Below the pieces are notes generated by a model, which saw nothing but the letters and a program-made list of their open reading frames with translations, made no database searches and was not told where the DNA came from. DNA of 12,053 nucleotides from CAYLNM01 sp964385045 (lineage in GTDB: Bacteria; Planctomycetota; Phycisphaerae; Phycisphaerales; SM1A02), in NCBI GenBank assembly GCA_964385045.1, contig CAYLNM010000132.1:1-12053 (forward strand), read 5' to 3'. The position numbers and the translations under genes are program-made. Shown here one piece after another: positions 1 to 6,207 of this stretch. The stretch's first letter is position 1. Each line of letters starts with the position of its first letter.

Positions 1-336
1 CGCGGGGCCGGCAGCGGCCGCGGGGGCACCGGCGCCCGCGCCGAGGGCGGCGGCCGCCCGGGCCCCGGCGACCCCCGCGGGCGAGTCGCCGGCCGGCGTC
101 AGCCGGGCAGCCCGCCGTGTCGACCCGGCCATGCCGGCCAGCGCGACGGGCACCGCGACCACGGCCGCCACCGCGTAGCGGGCGGCGTTGAAGACGTCCC
201 GGTCGATGTCCCGGAACGCGAGCTTCATCACCACGAAGTTGCCGCCCCAGACCAGCACCACGAGCAGCAGCACGGGATCGACCCACGCGGGACGGGCGGC
301 CGGGCGGAGAGCGGGGGCGGGGGTCGAGGGGGGCAC
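1..336 (-). CDS. EamA/DMT-family transporter, 3' part beyond the left edge
   Basis: The 112 visible residues read as the N-terminus of a drug/metabolite transporter (EamA) protein. A first membrane helix contains the motif LVVLVWGGNFVVMKLAFRDI, close to the family's usual 'WGSNFVAIK' signature, followed by NAARYAVAAVVAVPVALAG as the second helix. After it comes a basic then Ala/Gly-rich stretch (about residues 70-112) that is longer and more repetitive than the usual cytoplasmic loop. The chosen start is the GTG at 336, preceded by GGAG with a 4-base spacer; the frame stays open further upstream (a TTG at 486), but those residues are Pro/Arg-rich and unlike the family. EamA proteins are inner-membrane exporters or permeases of small metabolites; the substrate cannot be told. 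The gene diverges from the lipoprotein genes at 581. The family call rests on the first two helices only. Confidence 0.72.
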   Translation of the reverse strand, partial: MPPSTPAPALRPAARPAWVDPVLLLVVLVWGGNFVVMKLAFRDIDRDVFNAARYAVAAVVAVPVALAGMAGSTRRAARLTPAGDSPAGVAGARAAAALGAGAGAPAAAAGPA

Positions 337-580
337 GGGGGCTCCAGGGCGGCCGAGCACCGTAGCGAGCGGCCGGGCGGAGAGCGGCCGCCCGGCACGC
401 GGCTCCCCGCCGCCGGCCGCGGGTCGCGCGTCGGGCGGCGAGGACCGACCGGTCGCACTCGCACGAATCCCGCGGCGCGCCCACAATGCACCGGCGGCCA
501 AGGATCGGCCGCCGACGCTCGTGCGCCCGGCTCCCGCCGGCGCCACCGACCGGAGCCGCCAGGCTCCCGGAGCCCGCCCC
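337..580. promoter_or_regulatory. Divergent intergenic region between transporter and lipoprotein operon
   Basis: The 244 bp between two divergently read genes must hold both promoters if the start choices at 336 and 581 are right. It is uniformly GC-rich. I see no convincing -35/-10 pair, no operator-like inverted repeat and no RNA gene. Shine-Dalgarno-like GGAG lies at 569-572 for the rightward gene. Confidence 0.35.
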
Positions 581-1267
581 ATGGACGGATCCCACTCCCC
601 GCTGCGCCGGCGAGTCGCGACGGACGCCCCGGCGGTCGTCTCGACGACCTGCGCCCCGCCGACCTGCCCGTCGCCGATCCGGGCGTCGCCGACCTGCGTC
701 CCGCCGACGCCGGCCCCCGCCCGTCCGACCCGGCGGGCTCGCGCGGCCCGGCGGCTCCGACGCGTCGCGTCCGCCCGGCTGCTCGTCGTGGCGTCGCTCG
801 GCTCGGCCGCCGGCCTCGCCGCGTGCGAGTCCCATCCGATCGACCGCCCGCTGGGCCGCGGCGAGATCGTCTACGAGCCGACGCGGATCGTGGTCGAGGG
901 CGGCGAGCTGCGTCACCAGCCGGTGTACCACCTCGAGGGCGTGAACGTCGACGGCCCGCACACGTACGTCATCCAGTCGTACTGGACGCAGCAGCTCTTC
1001 GCCGCCCGCCACCCGCGGTTCGTCTTCGACGAGTTCGAGCTGGTCTACCGCACGCTGCTGACGCACCGGGGCGTCGAGGAGGCGAACCAGGCCCTCGACT
1101 CGTTCCGCACGTGGACCCGCCGCCAGGCGTGGTGGATGCCGCCCGAGGACGAGGACGAGGCCCCCGCGTGGACGCGGGTGGGCGAGCTCGCCCCGCCGGA
1201 GTCCGCCGCCGATCGCACCGCGACGCTCGAGGACCTCTTCCTCGAGTACTGGGCGAAGGGCCAGTGA
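581..1267 (+). CDS. Predicted lipoprotein of unknown function
   Basis: Product of 228 residues that I do not recognise. A hydrophobic stretch ARLLVVASLGSAAGLAAC ends in a lipobox (LAAC, Cys82), so the mature protein is probably lipid-anchored at the periplasmic side of a membrane. The mature part is about 147 residues, with a Tyr/Val-rich opening (GEIVYEPTRIVVEGG), an aromatic- and Arg-rich middle (SYWTQQLF, FRTWTRRQAWW) and an acidic run PEDEDEAPAW; no known domain is apparent. ATG 581 has GGAG 8 bases upstream and is the only ATG in frame near the signal sequence, but it gives an 81-residue leader rich in Pro, Thr, Cys and Arg, much longer than normal. The only later in-frame candidate, GTG 788, would leave too short a signal peptide. 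The stop overlaps the next gene's start (GTGA), so the two are translationally coupled. Confidence 0.7.
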   Translation: MDGSHSPLRRRVATDAPAVVSTTCAPPTCPSPIRASPTCVPPTPAPARPTRRARAARRLRRVASARLLVVASLGSAAGLAACESHPIDRPLGRGEIVYEPTRIVVEGGELRHQPVYHLEGVNVDGPHTYVIQSYWTQQLFAARHPRFVFDEFELVYRTLLTHRGVEEANQALDSFRTWTRRQAWWMPPEDEDEAPAWTRVGELAPPESAADRTATLEDLFLEYWAKGQ

Positions 1268-2061
1268 CCCGCCCGCTCCCGCCCCGAGGCACCGCCCCGG
1301 TCGCCGCGGCCGTGCTCGTCGCCGCGGTCGCCGGCTGCGACGCCACGCCCCCCGAGTCCGACGCCTTCGGCCGTCCGGTCGCCACGACGCCGATGCCCAC
1401 GATCGGAGGCGGGCCCGGCGACGTGCCGCGGTACGCGGCGGCCGGCGTGTCGGTCACGCCGCGGCGCGTGGTCGTCGGCCGCCCCCTGCCGCTGACGCTC
1501 GAGGACGTCGCCCGCGACGCCGCCCTGCGCGACGCCCCGGCCGCGGTCGGCACGCTCGAGCACCCGGCCGAGGGCGTGCACCCGCGGGCGGTGCTCGGCC
1601 AGGCGTTCGGCGAGCATCCGATGGCGCTGCGGGCGCGGCTCGTGATCCGCGAGCACGACGTCGACCGCACCGAGGCGGAGGGACGCGCCGTGGTCGAGGG
1701 CTTCCGCTACCGGGTGGACGTCATCGCCCACGACCCCGACCGCCCCGACGAGGTGCTCGCCGAGGCGCGGGGAGAGGGCGAGGCGGTCTGGCAGCAGCCC
1801 ACGGGCGCCGACGGTCCCGACTTCCGGGATCGGCGCGAGCGCGTCGTGCCCACGCTCGCCCGGCTGGCGTTCGCGGCCGCGGTCGCCGACGCCCAGCGGG
1901 CACTCGACGACGAGCGCGACCGGCTCGCCGAGCTCGCACGGGAGCGCATGGAGCGGGCGATGCGCGAGGCCGCGGACGAGCGGCGCAGTTCCCGTCCGCC
2001 GGCGGACGATGCCGGCGCGCCGGGCGACGGCGCGTCCGGTCGCGGCGACGCGGGCCGCTGA
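1264..2061 (+). CDS. Predicted lipoprotein with C-terminal coiled coil
   Basis: Product of 265 residues, family not recognised. The GTG start at 1264 overlaps the previous stop codon by four bases (GTGA). The N-terminus is a short, typical lipoprotein signal: a few basic residues, a hydrophobic segment APVAAAVLVAAVAGC and lipobox Cys25, followed by Asp. In Escherichia coli an Asp after the Cys retains lipoproteins in the inner membrane; whether this holds here is unknown. The middle (about 60-190) looks like a compact alpha/beta domain with alternating hydrophobic residues (RARLVIREHDV, GFRYRVDVIAHD). The end (about 195-245) is a charged Arg/Glu/Ala helix with heptad-like spacing, probably a coiled coil, then a disordered Gly/Asp/Arg tail. 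Coupling to the upstream lipoprotein suggests that the two act together in the envelope. Confidence 0.78.
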   Translation: MTRPLPPRGTAPVAAAVLVAAVAGCDATPPESDAFGRPVATTPMPTIGGGPGDVPRYAAAGVSVTPRRVVVGRPLPLTLEDVARDAALRDAPAAVGTLEHPAEGVHPRAVLGQAFGEHPMALRARLVIREHDVDRTEAEGRAVVEGFRYRVDVIAHDPDRPDEVLAEARGEGEAVWQQPTGADGPDFRDRRERVVPTLARLAFAAAVADAQRALDDERDRLAELARERMERAMREAADERRSSRPPADDAGAPGDGASGRGDAGR

Positions 2062-2081
2062 CCACGCGCGGCGGATTCCCC

Positions 2082-2093
2082 GCCCCCGGGGGC
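2082..2093. terminator. GC palindrome between convergent genes
   Basis: A perfect 12-base palindrome, GCCCCCGGGGGC, occupies the 38-bp gap between the convergent stops at 2061 and 2100. The position suits a shared terminator, but there is no T-run on either side and the palindrome has no loop, so in such GC-rich DNA it may be chance. Confidence 0.25.
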
Positions 2094-2099
2094 CGAGAC

Positions 2100-2558
2100 T
2101 CAGGACCCGTTCGAGGCCGAGGCGGGTGACGCGGCCCGCGGGTCGCGTGGCTCGGGCTCGTTCGGCGTCGGATCGGCGTTCGTCGCCGCGAGGGCGGGGG
2201 CCGCGAAGAGCAGCAGCATGCCGCAGGCGACCGCGGCGAAGCCGAGTGCCGGCACCGGCCGCTGCATCACGAACGCTCCGATCATCAGTCCGACGAACAG
2301 CAGGGCGACGAAGAGCGCGACGAGCAGCTTCCGGCGCGCGGGCTCGCGGCGCGGCACCGGCGGCGGCGGTCCATCGCGCTGGATGTGGTCGATCGGTCGC
2401 GAGCCCGGACCGTCCGCGACGCTCCGCGGGGCGTCGGGACGCCTCGGATCGGGGTCGGAGTCCGGGGACGGCGCATCGGCGAGATCGTGCCGCGGATCGA
2501 GCGCCGGCGTGGGGACGGAGGGCACGTGGCGGTCGGGATCGCGGCGTTCAGCGGACAT
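2100..2558 (-). CDS. Small two-helix membrane protein, unknown function
   Basis: Product of 152 residues. The first 75 are Pro/Asp/Arg-rich and probably disordered in the cytoplasm; two hydrophobic helices follow (about 77-98, KLLVALFVALLFVGLMIGAF, and 103-125, ALGFAAVACGMLLLFAAPAL) with a very short loop, then a Pro/Ala/Ser tail. The basic cluster RREPARRK just before the first helix favours a cytoplasmic N-terminus, with both ends inside. ATG 2558 was chosen because GGAG lies 8 bases upstream; an in-frame ATG at 2597 would add 13 residues without a clear ribosome site. The gene diverges from the response regulator at 2786, so the 227-bp gap may control both. No family is recognised. Confidence 0.7.
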   Translation of the reverse strand: MSAERRDPDRHVPSVPTPALDPRHDLADAPSPDSDPDPRRPDAPRSVADGPGSRPIDHIQRDGPPPPVPRREPARRKLLVALFVALLFVGLMIGAFVMQRPVPALGFAAVACGMLLLFAAPALAATNADPTPNEPEPRDPRAASPASASNGS

Positions 2559-2636
2559 GGGGGTTTCTCCGGTGGGGAGGCGAGGGGGATGGCGCATCGA
2601 CGCGGCGAGTCGGACGTGGCCTCATGAGCGCGGACG

Positions 2637-2654
2637 GTGAAACGTTCCTCATCC
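2637..2654 (+). promoter_or_regulatory. Candidate operator, copy 1 of GTGAA-N5-CCTCATCC
   Basis: The 18-bp element matches a second copy at 2739 in all 13 defined bases. It lies 79 bp upstream of the leftward membrane-protein start and 132 bp before the response-regulator GTG. OmpR/PhoB-family regulators commonly bind direct repeats near their own promoter, so it could be the site of the neighbouring regulator; this is inference. Confidence 0.35.
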
Positions 2655-2738
2655 GTCCGCGGACGCGGCGACGCCGGGCGACACCCGGTCGAGCGTGGAT
2701 AGAGTGCTGCCGGCGACCCAGGGACCGCTGAGCGGCGC

Positions 2739-2756
2739 GTGAATTCGACCTCATCC
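2739..2756 (+). promoter_or_regulatory. Candidate operator, copy 2 of GTGAA-N5-CCTCATCC
   Basis: Second copy of the direct repeat, 102 bp from the first and ending 29 bp before the response-regulator start codon. The spacer differs (TTCGA here, ACGTT in copy 1), as expected if only the outer blocks are contacted. At this position it would probably overlap the transcription start region or leader and so act as a repressing site. Confidence 0.35.
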
Positions 2757-2785
2757 CACCGCCGCCGGCGAGAGAGGAGGATCTC

Positions 2786-3463
2786 GTGCGCATCCTCGTG
2801 ATCGAGGACAACCCCCGGATGGCCGACTCGCTCGTGCACGGCCTGTCGGACCAGGGCTACACGGCCCGGGCGTGTCTCTCGGGCTGCGACGGCGAGAACA
2901 CCGCCGTCGCCGAGCCGTTCGACCTGATCATCCTCGACGTCATGCTGCCCGACCGGGACGGGACGGACGTGTGCCGCAACCTCCGGCGTCGCGGCGTCGC
3001 CACGCCGGTGCTGATGCTGACCGCGCTCGCCTCGACCGACGACACCGTCTCCGGGCTCGACGCCGGGGCCGACGACTACCTCGGCAAGCCGTTCGAGTTC
3101 GACGAGCTGCTCGCCCGCGTGCGGGCCCTGCTCCGCCGAGGCGAGGCGACCGAGTCGCGGCACCTCACGTGCGACGATCTCGAGCTGGACCTCTACACCC
3201 ACGAGGCGAAGCGGGACGGGGAGCGGATCACCCTCTCCAACCGCCAGTTCGCCCTCCTGCACTGCCTGATGCGGAACGAGAACCGCGTCCTCTCCCGAGC
3301 CCAGCTCGCCCAGAAGGTCTGGGACACCAACCACGAGCCGACGAGCAACGTGATCGACGTGTCGATCTCGGCCCTGCGGCGGAAGATCGACCGCGGGTTC
3401 GGCCGTCCGCTCATCCACACCATCAAGGGGGCCGGCTATCGCTTCGGGATCATGGAGGGCTGA
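2786..3463 (+). CDS. OmpR/PhoB-family DNA-binding response regulator
   Basis: Product of 225 residues, the normal length of the family. The receiver domain (1-115) shows the acidic pair Glu7-Asp8, phosphoacceptor Asp51 in LIILDVMLPDRDG, Thr79 in LMLTA and the conserved Lys101-Pro102 in GKPF. The C-terminal winged helix (about 125-222) has the family marks LSNRQFALLHCLM, VLSRAQLAQKVWD, VIDVSISALRRKID and the final IHTIKGAGYRF. When phosphorylated it should bind direct repeats in promoters. GTG 2786 is preceded by AGGAGG with a 5-base spacer. The sensor kinase follows directly, so the two form a cognate pair, most like the CusR/CopR/QseB branch. The signal and the regulon cannot be told from sequence; the repeats at 2637 and 2739 are candidate binding sites. 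Confidence 0.95.
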   Translation: MRILVIEDNPRMADSLVHGLSDQGYTARACLSGCDGENTAVAEPFDLIILDVMLPDRDGTDVCRNLRRRGVATPVLMLTALASTDDTVSGLDAGADDYLGKPFEFDELLARVRALLRRGEATESRHLTCDDLELDLYTHEAKRDGERITLSNRQFALLHCLMRNENRVLSRAQLAQKVWDTNHEPTSNVIDVSISALRRKIDRGFGRPLIHTIKGAGYRFGIMEG

Positions 3464-3479
3464 CGCCGCGCCGACGGGC

Positions 3480-5270
3480 CTGCGGAGCCGGCTGACCCTC
3501 GGCATCACGCTGCCGAGCCTCTTCGGCACGGCCATGCTGCTCCTCGTCGCCGCTCGGTACCTCGAGGAGCGGGAGCACCGCCCCGCCGTCGCGGAGCTGC
3601 TCGCGGCCATCGACCGCGCCGCGGCCCGGACGGCCGGAAGGGGCGCAGCGGCGGACGGGGCTCGCGCGGCTGGAGTGGCCGGCGCGGCCGGAGCGCCCGG
3701 AGTGGCCGGAGCGCCCGGAGCGCCCGGAGCGGCAGGCGCGGCCGGAGCGCCAGGAGCGGCGGAACGCCCCGTGGACCGCTCGGGGGGCTCGCTGCCGGGC
3801 GAGGCCGCCCGAGCGGCCGTGACGTCGGGCGGCAGCGTGACGGTGCGACGCAGGCCGTTCGCCGCTCCGGCGGGCGACGCGGCACGGCGTGTCCTCGCGA
3901 CGGGCGAGCGTCTCGCGGCGCCGCCCGGCGCCCCGCCCGGCACCCGCGTGGCCCTCGGCCGCAACACGGAGGACGCGGTGCCGCTGCTCGTGGTCGTCCG
4001 TCCTGCGGACGCACGGACGGACGCGGCCGCGGGCGGCACGGACGGCGACCTCTGGATCGCCCACCGCGAGGCCCCGGCCGTGGCGGCGGCCCTCGACGCG
4101 GTGCGGCGGACGACGCTGGTCGCGGTGCCGCTCGCGGCCCTCGCCGTGGCCGTGACCACGTGGTTCGTCGCCGGCATCGCGGTGGGCCCGATCCGGGCCC
4201 TGCGGCTCGCGGCGGAGCGGATCCGGCCCGAGTCGGTGGACCGGCCGATCGACGTGACCGACGACGACGCGCCGCAGGAGATCCGTCGCCTCGAGTCGGC
4301 CCTCAACGACGCCCTCGCGCGGGTGGATGCGGGGTATCGGGCGCAGGAGCGGTTCCTGCTCAACGTCTCGCACGAGCTGAAGACCCCGATCTCGGTGGTG
4401 CTGACGGACGTGCAGGTGCGCCTCGCCCGGCCCGGCGTGGCGTCCGACGAGCGGCGGATCCTCGAGCAGACCGCCGAGGAGATGCGGCGGCTGGGCGATC
4501 TGGTCGAGAGCTTCCTGCTGCTGGCCCGCGTCCGGCACGGCGACGCGCCCCGGCGCCGCAGCGCGGTGGGCCTCGACGAGCTGGCGGCGGAGACCGCCGA
4601 CGGCTGCACCCCGATGGCCGACCAGGCCGGCATCGAGCTCGCGATCGAGCTCGACGAGGCCGCCGCGGACGGGGCGACGGTCACCGGCGATCTCGAGCTG
4701 CTGCGCACCATGCTCGAGAACCTCGTTCGCAACGCGGTCCGCTTCTCCCCCGCCGGCGGCACGGTCCGCATCTCGGCCGCCGTCGATGGCGCCACCGCCC
4801 GGCTGGCGGTGGCCGACGATGGCCCCGGCATCCCCGAGTCGCTGCTCCCGAGCCTCTTCGACCGGTTCAGCCAGGCCGAGGACGAGCGCCGCACCGCCCG
4901 GGGGAGCGGTCTCGGCCTCTCGATCGCCGCCGGCGTGGCCGAGCTGCACGGGGGCTCGATCTCGGCCGAGAATCGCGCCCAAGGCTGCCGGCTCACGGTG
5001 CGGCTGCCGCTCGCGGCGGACGAGCCCGACGACGCTCGTTCCAGGGACGGATCCGCGGGCGAACCCGGGGGCGATCCCGGGGGCGAACCCGGTGACCGGG
5101 ACGACGAGCCCGAGCACCTCCGCGATCGCGACGTTCCCGGGACGGCGGACGAGCCTTCCGCGGCGACGGACGCGGTGGACGACCTCAGGGCGCCGCGCGA
5201 GGCCCGCGCAGGCGGCTCCCTCGGGTCGATGCACGCGCATGAGGGAAAGTTCACCCGGGACTCAGACTGA
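3480..5270 (+). CDS. Sensor histidine kinase with collagen-like sensor region
   Basis: Membrane-bound kinase partnering the regulator upstream. Numbering from ATG 3534 (578 residues): helix 2 about 193-217, HAMP linker about 218-270, HisKA with His280 in VSHELKTP, and an ATPase domain with N box Asn400, G1 box 428-432 (DDGPG) and G2 box 457-462 (GSGLGL). The extracytoplasmic part (about 15-190) contains ten perfect Gly-X-Y triplets at 47-76. The C-terminus (494-578) is an unusual acidic, disordered tail after the ATPase domain, partly built from a 12-bp repeat. Start problem: ATG 3534 cuts into the first helix. The frame upstream gives LRSRLTLGITLPSLFGTA, which completes it, but has no ATG, GTG or TTG back to the regulator's stop. 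I give CTG 3480; ACG 3474 is another option, and SD-like GGAGGG lies at 3454-3459. Identity is certain, the start is not. Confidence 0.93.
   Translation: MRSRLTLGITLPSLFGTAMLLLVAARYLEEREHRPAVAELLAAIDRAAARTAGRGAAADGARAAGVAGAAGAPGVAGAPGAPGAAGAAGAPGAAERPVDRSGGSLPGEAARAAVTSGGSVTVRRRPFAAPAGDAARRVLATGERLAAPPGAPPGTRVALGRNTEDAVPLLVVVRPADARTDAAAGGTDGDLWIAHREAPAVAAALDAVRRTTLVAVPLAALAVAVTTWFVAGIAVGPIRALRLAAERIRPESVDRPIDVTDDDAPQEIRRLESALNDALARVDAGYRAQERFLLNVSHELKTPISVVLTDVQVRLARPGVASDERRILEQTAEEMRRLGDLVESFLLLARVRHGDAPRRRSAVGLDELAAETADGCTPMADQAGIELAIELDEAAADGATVTGDLELLRTMLENLVRNAVRFSPAGGTVRISAAVDGATARLAVADDGPGIPESLLPSLFDRFSQAEDERRTARGSGLGLSIAAGVAELHGGSISAENRAQGCRLTVRLPLAADEPDDARSRDGSAGEPGGDPGGEPGDRDDEPEHLRDRDVPGTADEPSAATDAVDDLRAPREARAGGSLGSMHAHEGKFTRDSD
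3672..3761 (+). repeat. 9-bp tandem repeat encoding (Gly-X-Y)10
   Basis: Ten consecutive 9-base units of the type GGAGCGCCC, GGAGTGGCC or GGCGCGGCC. They encode ten Gly-X-Y triplets, with Ala or Val at X and Pro or Ala at Y, in the extracytoplasmic part of the sensor kinase. The period is exact throughout, so the reading frame is always kept and the copy number could vary between strains. Confidence 0.85.
5057..5092 (+). repeat. 12-bp tandem repeat (3 units) in the kinase tail
   Basis: Three head-to-tail copies of GGGCGAACCCGG, the middle one with one substitution (GATC for GAAC). They encode Glu/Asp-Pro-Gly-Gly units in the acidic tail after the kinase's ATPase domain. The period is a multiple of three, so variation in copy number would not shift the frame. 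Confidence 0.8.
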
Positions 5271-5279
5271 TTCCAGCAT

Positions 5280-5297
5280 GGGGGACGACCCTCCCCC
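5280..5297 (+). terminator. Hairpin between kinase stop and next start
   Basis: GGGGGA (5280-5285), a 6-base loop and TCCCCC (5292-5297) form a 6-bp stem, nine bases after the kinase stop and three bases before the next gene's GTG at 5301. No T-run follows. It could attenuate transcription or, by tying up the only G-rich stretch near the start, limit translation of the next gene. Confidence 0.3.
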
Positions 5298-5300
5298 GCA

Positions 5301-5678
5301 GTGAAGTCCGGAACCGGACATCTCATCCGAAGCCTCGCCGGCGTCCTGGTCGGTGGCGGCGTCACCGTGCTCGCCGGCGCCCTGGCCTTCGGTCCGGGCC
5401 CGCGACCGGCGGCGGACTTGCTGCTCGCCGGTGCCGTGGCCGCGACGCTGCTGCTGCTCGCACGGAGCGGCGCGACGGTCGCCGCCATGGCGATCGAGCT
5501 CGACCACGACCGCCACGCGGCGGATCGCCGGAGGCGGCGGGCCCGCGACGATCGCATGGTGCGGGCCGAGGTCGAGGGACGACGAAGGAGACGACGACGT
5601 GGGAAGACGACGAGGCGGCCGCCGGCGGCGGCGACGAGCGGGCAGTTCACCCGAAGCGACGACGGCCACGGGCCCTGA
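5301..5678 (+). CDS. Small membrane protein with Arg-rich tail
   Basis: Product of 125 residues, family not recognised. Two hydrophobic helices (about 9-31, IRSLAGVLVGGGVTVLAGAL, and 37-58, AADLLLAGAVAATLLLLA) are followed by a cytoplasmic, strongly basic segment (runs of Arg between about 75 and 105). Third codon positions are almost all G or C, supporting real coding. GTG 5301 is the first start in frame after the kinase's stop; no clean Shine-Dalgarno is visible apart from the GGGGGA inside the hairpin at 5280. It follows the kinase by 30 bp on the same strand and probably belongs to its transcription unit. It may be an accessory membrane component, but the sequence gives no more specific clue. 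Confidence 0.65.
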   Translation: MKSGTGHLIRSLAGVLVGGGVTVLAGALAFGPGPRPAADLLLAGAVAATLLLLARSGATVAAMAIELDHDRHAADRRRRRARDDRMVRAEVEGRRRRRRRGKTTRRPPAAATSGQFTRSDDGHGP

Positions 5679-5682
5679 GGCC

Positions 5683-6162
5683 GTGTCCCTCGCGTGGCCC
5701 TCGGGCCGTGCCCCGGCCGACCCCCGCGGGGGCCACGACGACGCGGCCCCGCCCGACCCCGTCGATCCGGTGGCCCGCCTCCGACGTCGCCACCTCGACG
5801 CGGCGGACGCCTTCCGCCGGCTCGCCCGCGTCGCCGACGCGCCCCGGACCGTCGCCGCCCTCGACACCGTGGCCGAGCGGCGCCACCGGCTCGCCCGGGA
5901 GCTGCGACCGCACGCCCGGCGCGGGCCCGATCCCGGTCGATCGCGAGCGTGGGCGTGGATCCGGGACCTGCCCCGCCACGTCCACGGCGCCCGCCTCGCC
6001 CGCTGCCTCCGCATCGCGGCCGACCGCGAGGCCGCGGCGGCCGAGGAGTGCGAGCGGCTGCTCGAGCGGCCGTCGTCGCGCGGAGCGGCCGTCGTCCTCG
6101 AGCGGCACGCACGCGAGCTGCGACGCAGCCGCGGCTCGTTGCTCGCGAGCGCTCCGTGGTGA
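5683..6162 (+). CDS. PA2169/DUF2383-like helical-bundle protein
   Basis: Product of 159 residues from GTG 5683. After a disordered leader (about 1-28), the rest is helical: LRRRHLDAADAFRRLARVAD, then RRHRLARELRPHAR, a link with RAWAWIRDLP, then AADREAAAAEECERLLER and VVLERHARELRRSR. The order resembles the PA2169-type four-helix bundle (DUF2383, a ferritin-like fold of unknown role, often with stress genes): an HxDAxxxF-type first helix, an R..LA.EL second helix, a central Trp-containing turn, and a final E..R...R.SR helix. I saw this by eye only. An alternative start, GTG 5599, has a strong AAGGAG 8 bases upstream and would overlap the previous gene by 80 bp, but its 28 extra codons often end in A or T, unlike real genes here. 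The 4-bp gap to the upstream stop suggests co-transcription. Confidence 0.62.
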   Translation: MSLAWPSGRAPADPRGGHDDAAPPDPVDPVARLRRRHLDAADAFRRLARVADAPRTVAALDTVAERRHRLARELRPHARRGPDPGRSRAWAWIRDLPRHVHGARLARCLRIAADREAAAAEECERLLERPSSRGAAVVLERHARELRRSRGSLLASAPW

Positions 6163-6179
6163 GCTCGGTCCCGATCGTG

Positions 6180-6207
6180 CGTCGCGCGCGTGACGCCCGC
6201 GGGTCAC
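6180..6207. terminator. Inverted repeats between convergent genes
   Basis: The 41-bp gap between the convergent stops at 6162 and 6204 contains two overlapping short inverted repeats: GCGTC/GACGC around an 8-base loop, and GTGAC/GTCAC at 6190-6207. The position suits a bidirectional terminator, but both stems are short and there is no T-run. Confidence 0.25.

Larger units (their letters stand above)
2559..2785. promoter_or_regulatory. Divergent regulatory region upstream of the two-component genes
   Basis: A 227-bp gap between a leftward membrane-protein gene and the rightward response regulator. Its part from about 2636 to 2756 is noticeably richer in A and T than the surroundings, as expected for promoters. 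It holds two copies of GTGAA-N5-CCTCATCC (2637-2654 and 2739-2756). A possible -10 (TAGAGT) lies near 2700 without a good -35, so no promoter is placed firmly. The response regulator has a strong ribosome site, AGGAGG at 2775-2780, five bases before its GTG. Confidence 0.5.

Noticed and set aside
188..580. Possible longer N-terminus for the first lipoprotein, from an ATG at 188
   Set aside because: It would run through the opposing EamA transporter start and give over 200 residues before the lipobox; ATG 581 has a proper ribosome site.
2285..6112. A stop-free minus-strand frame of about 1275 codons opposite the two-component genes
   Set aside because: It is antisense to the regulator and kinase, whose motifs are unmistakable; its product is Arg/Ser/Ala low complexity.
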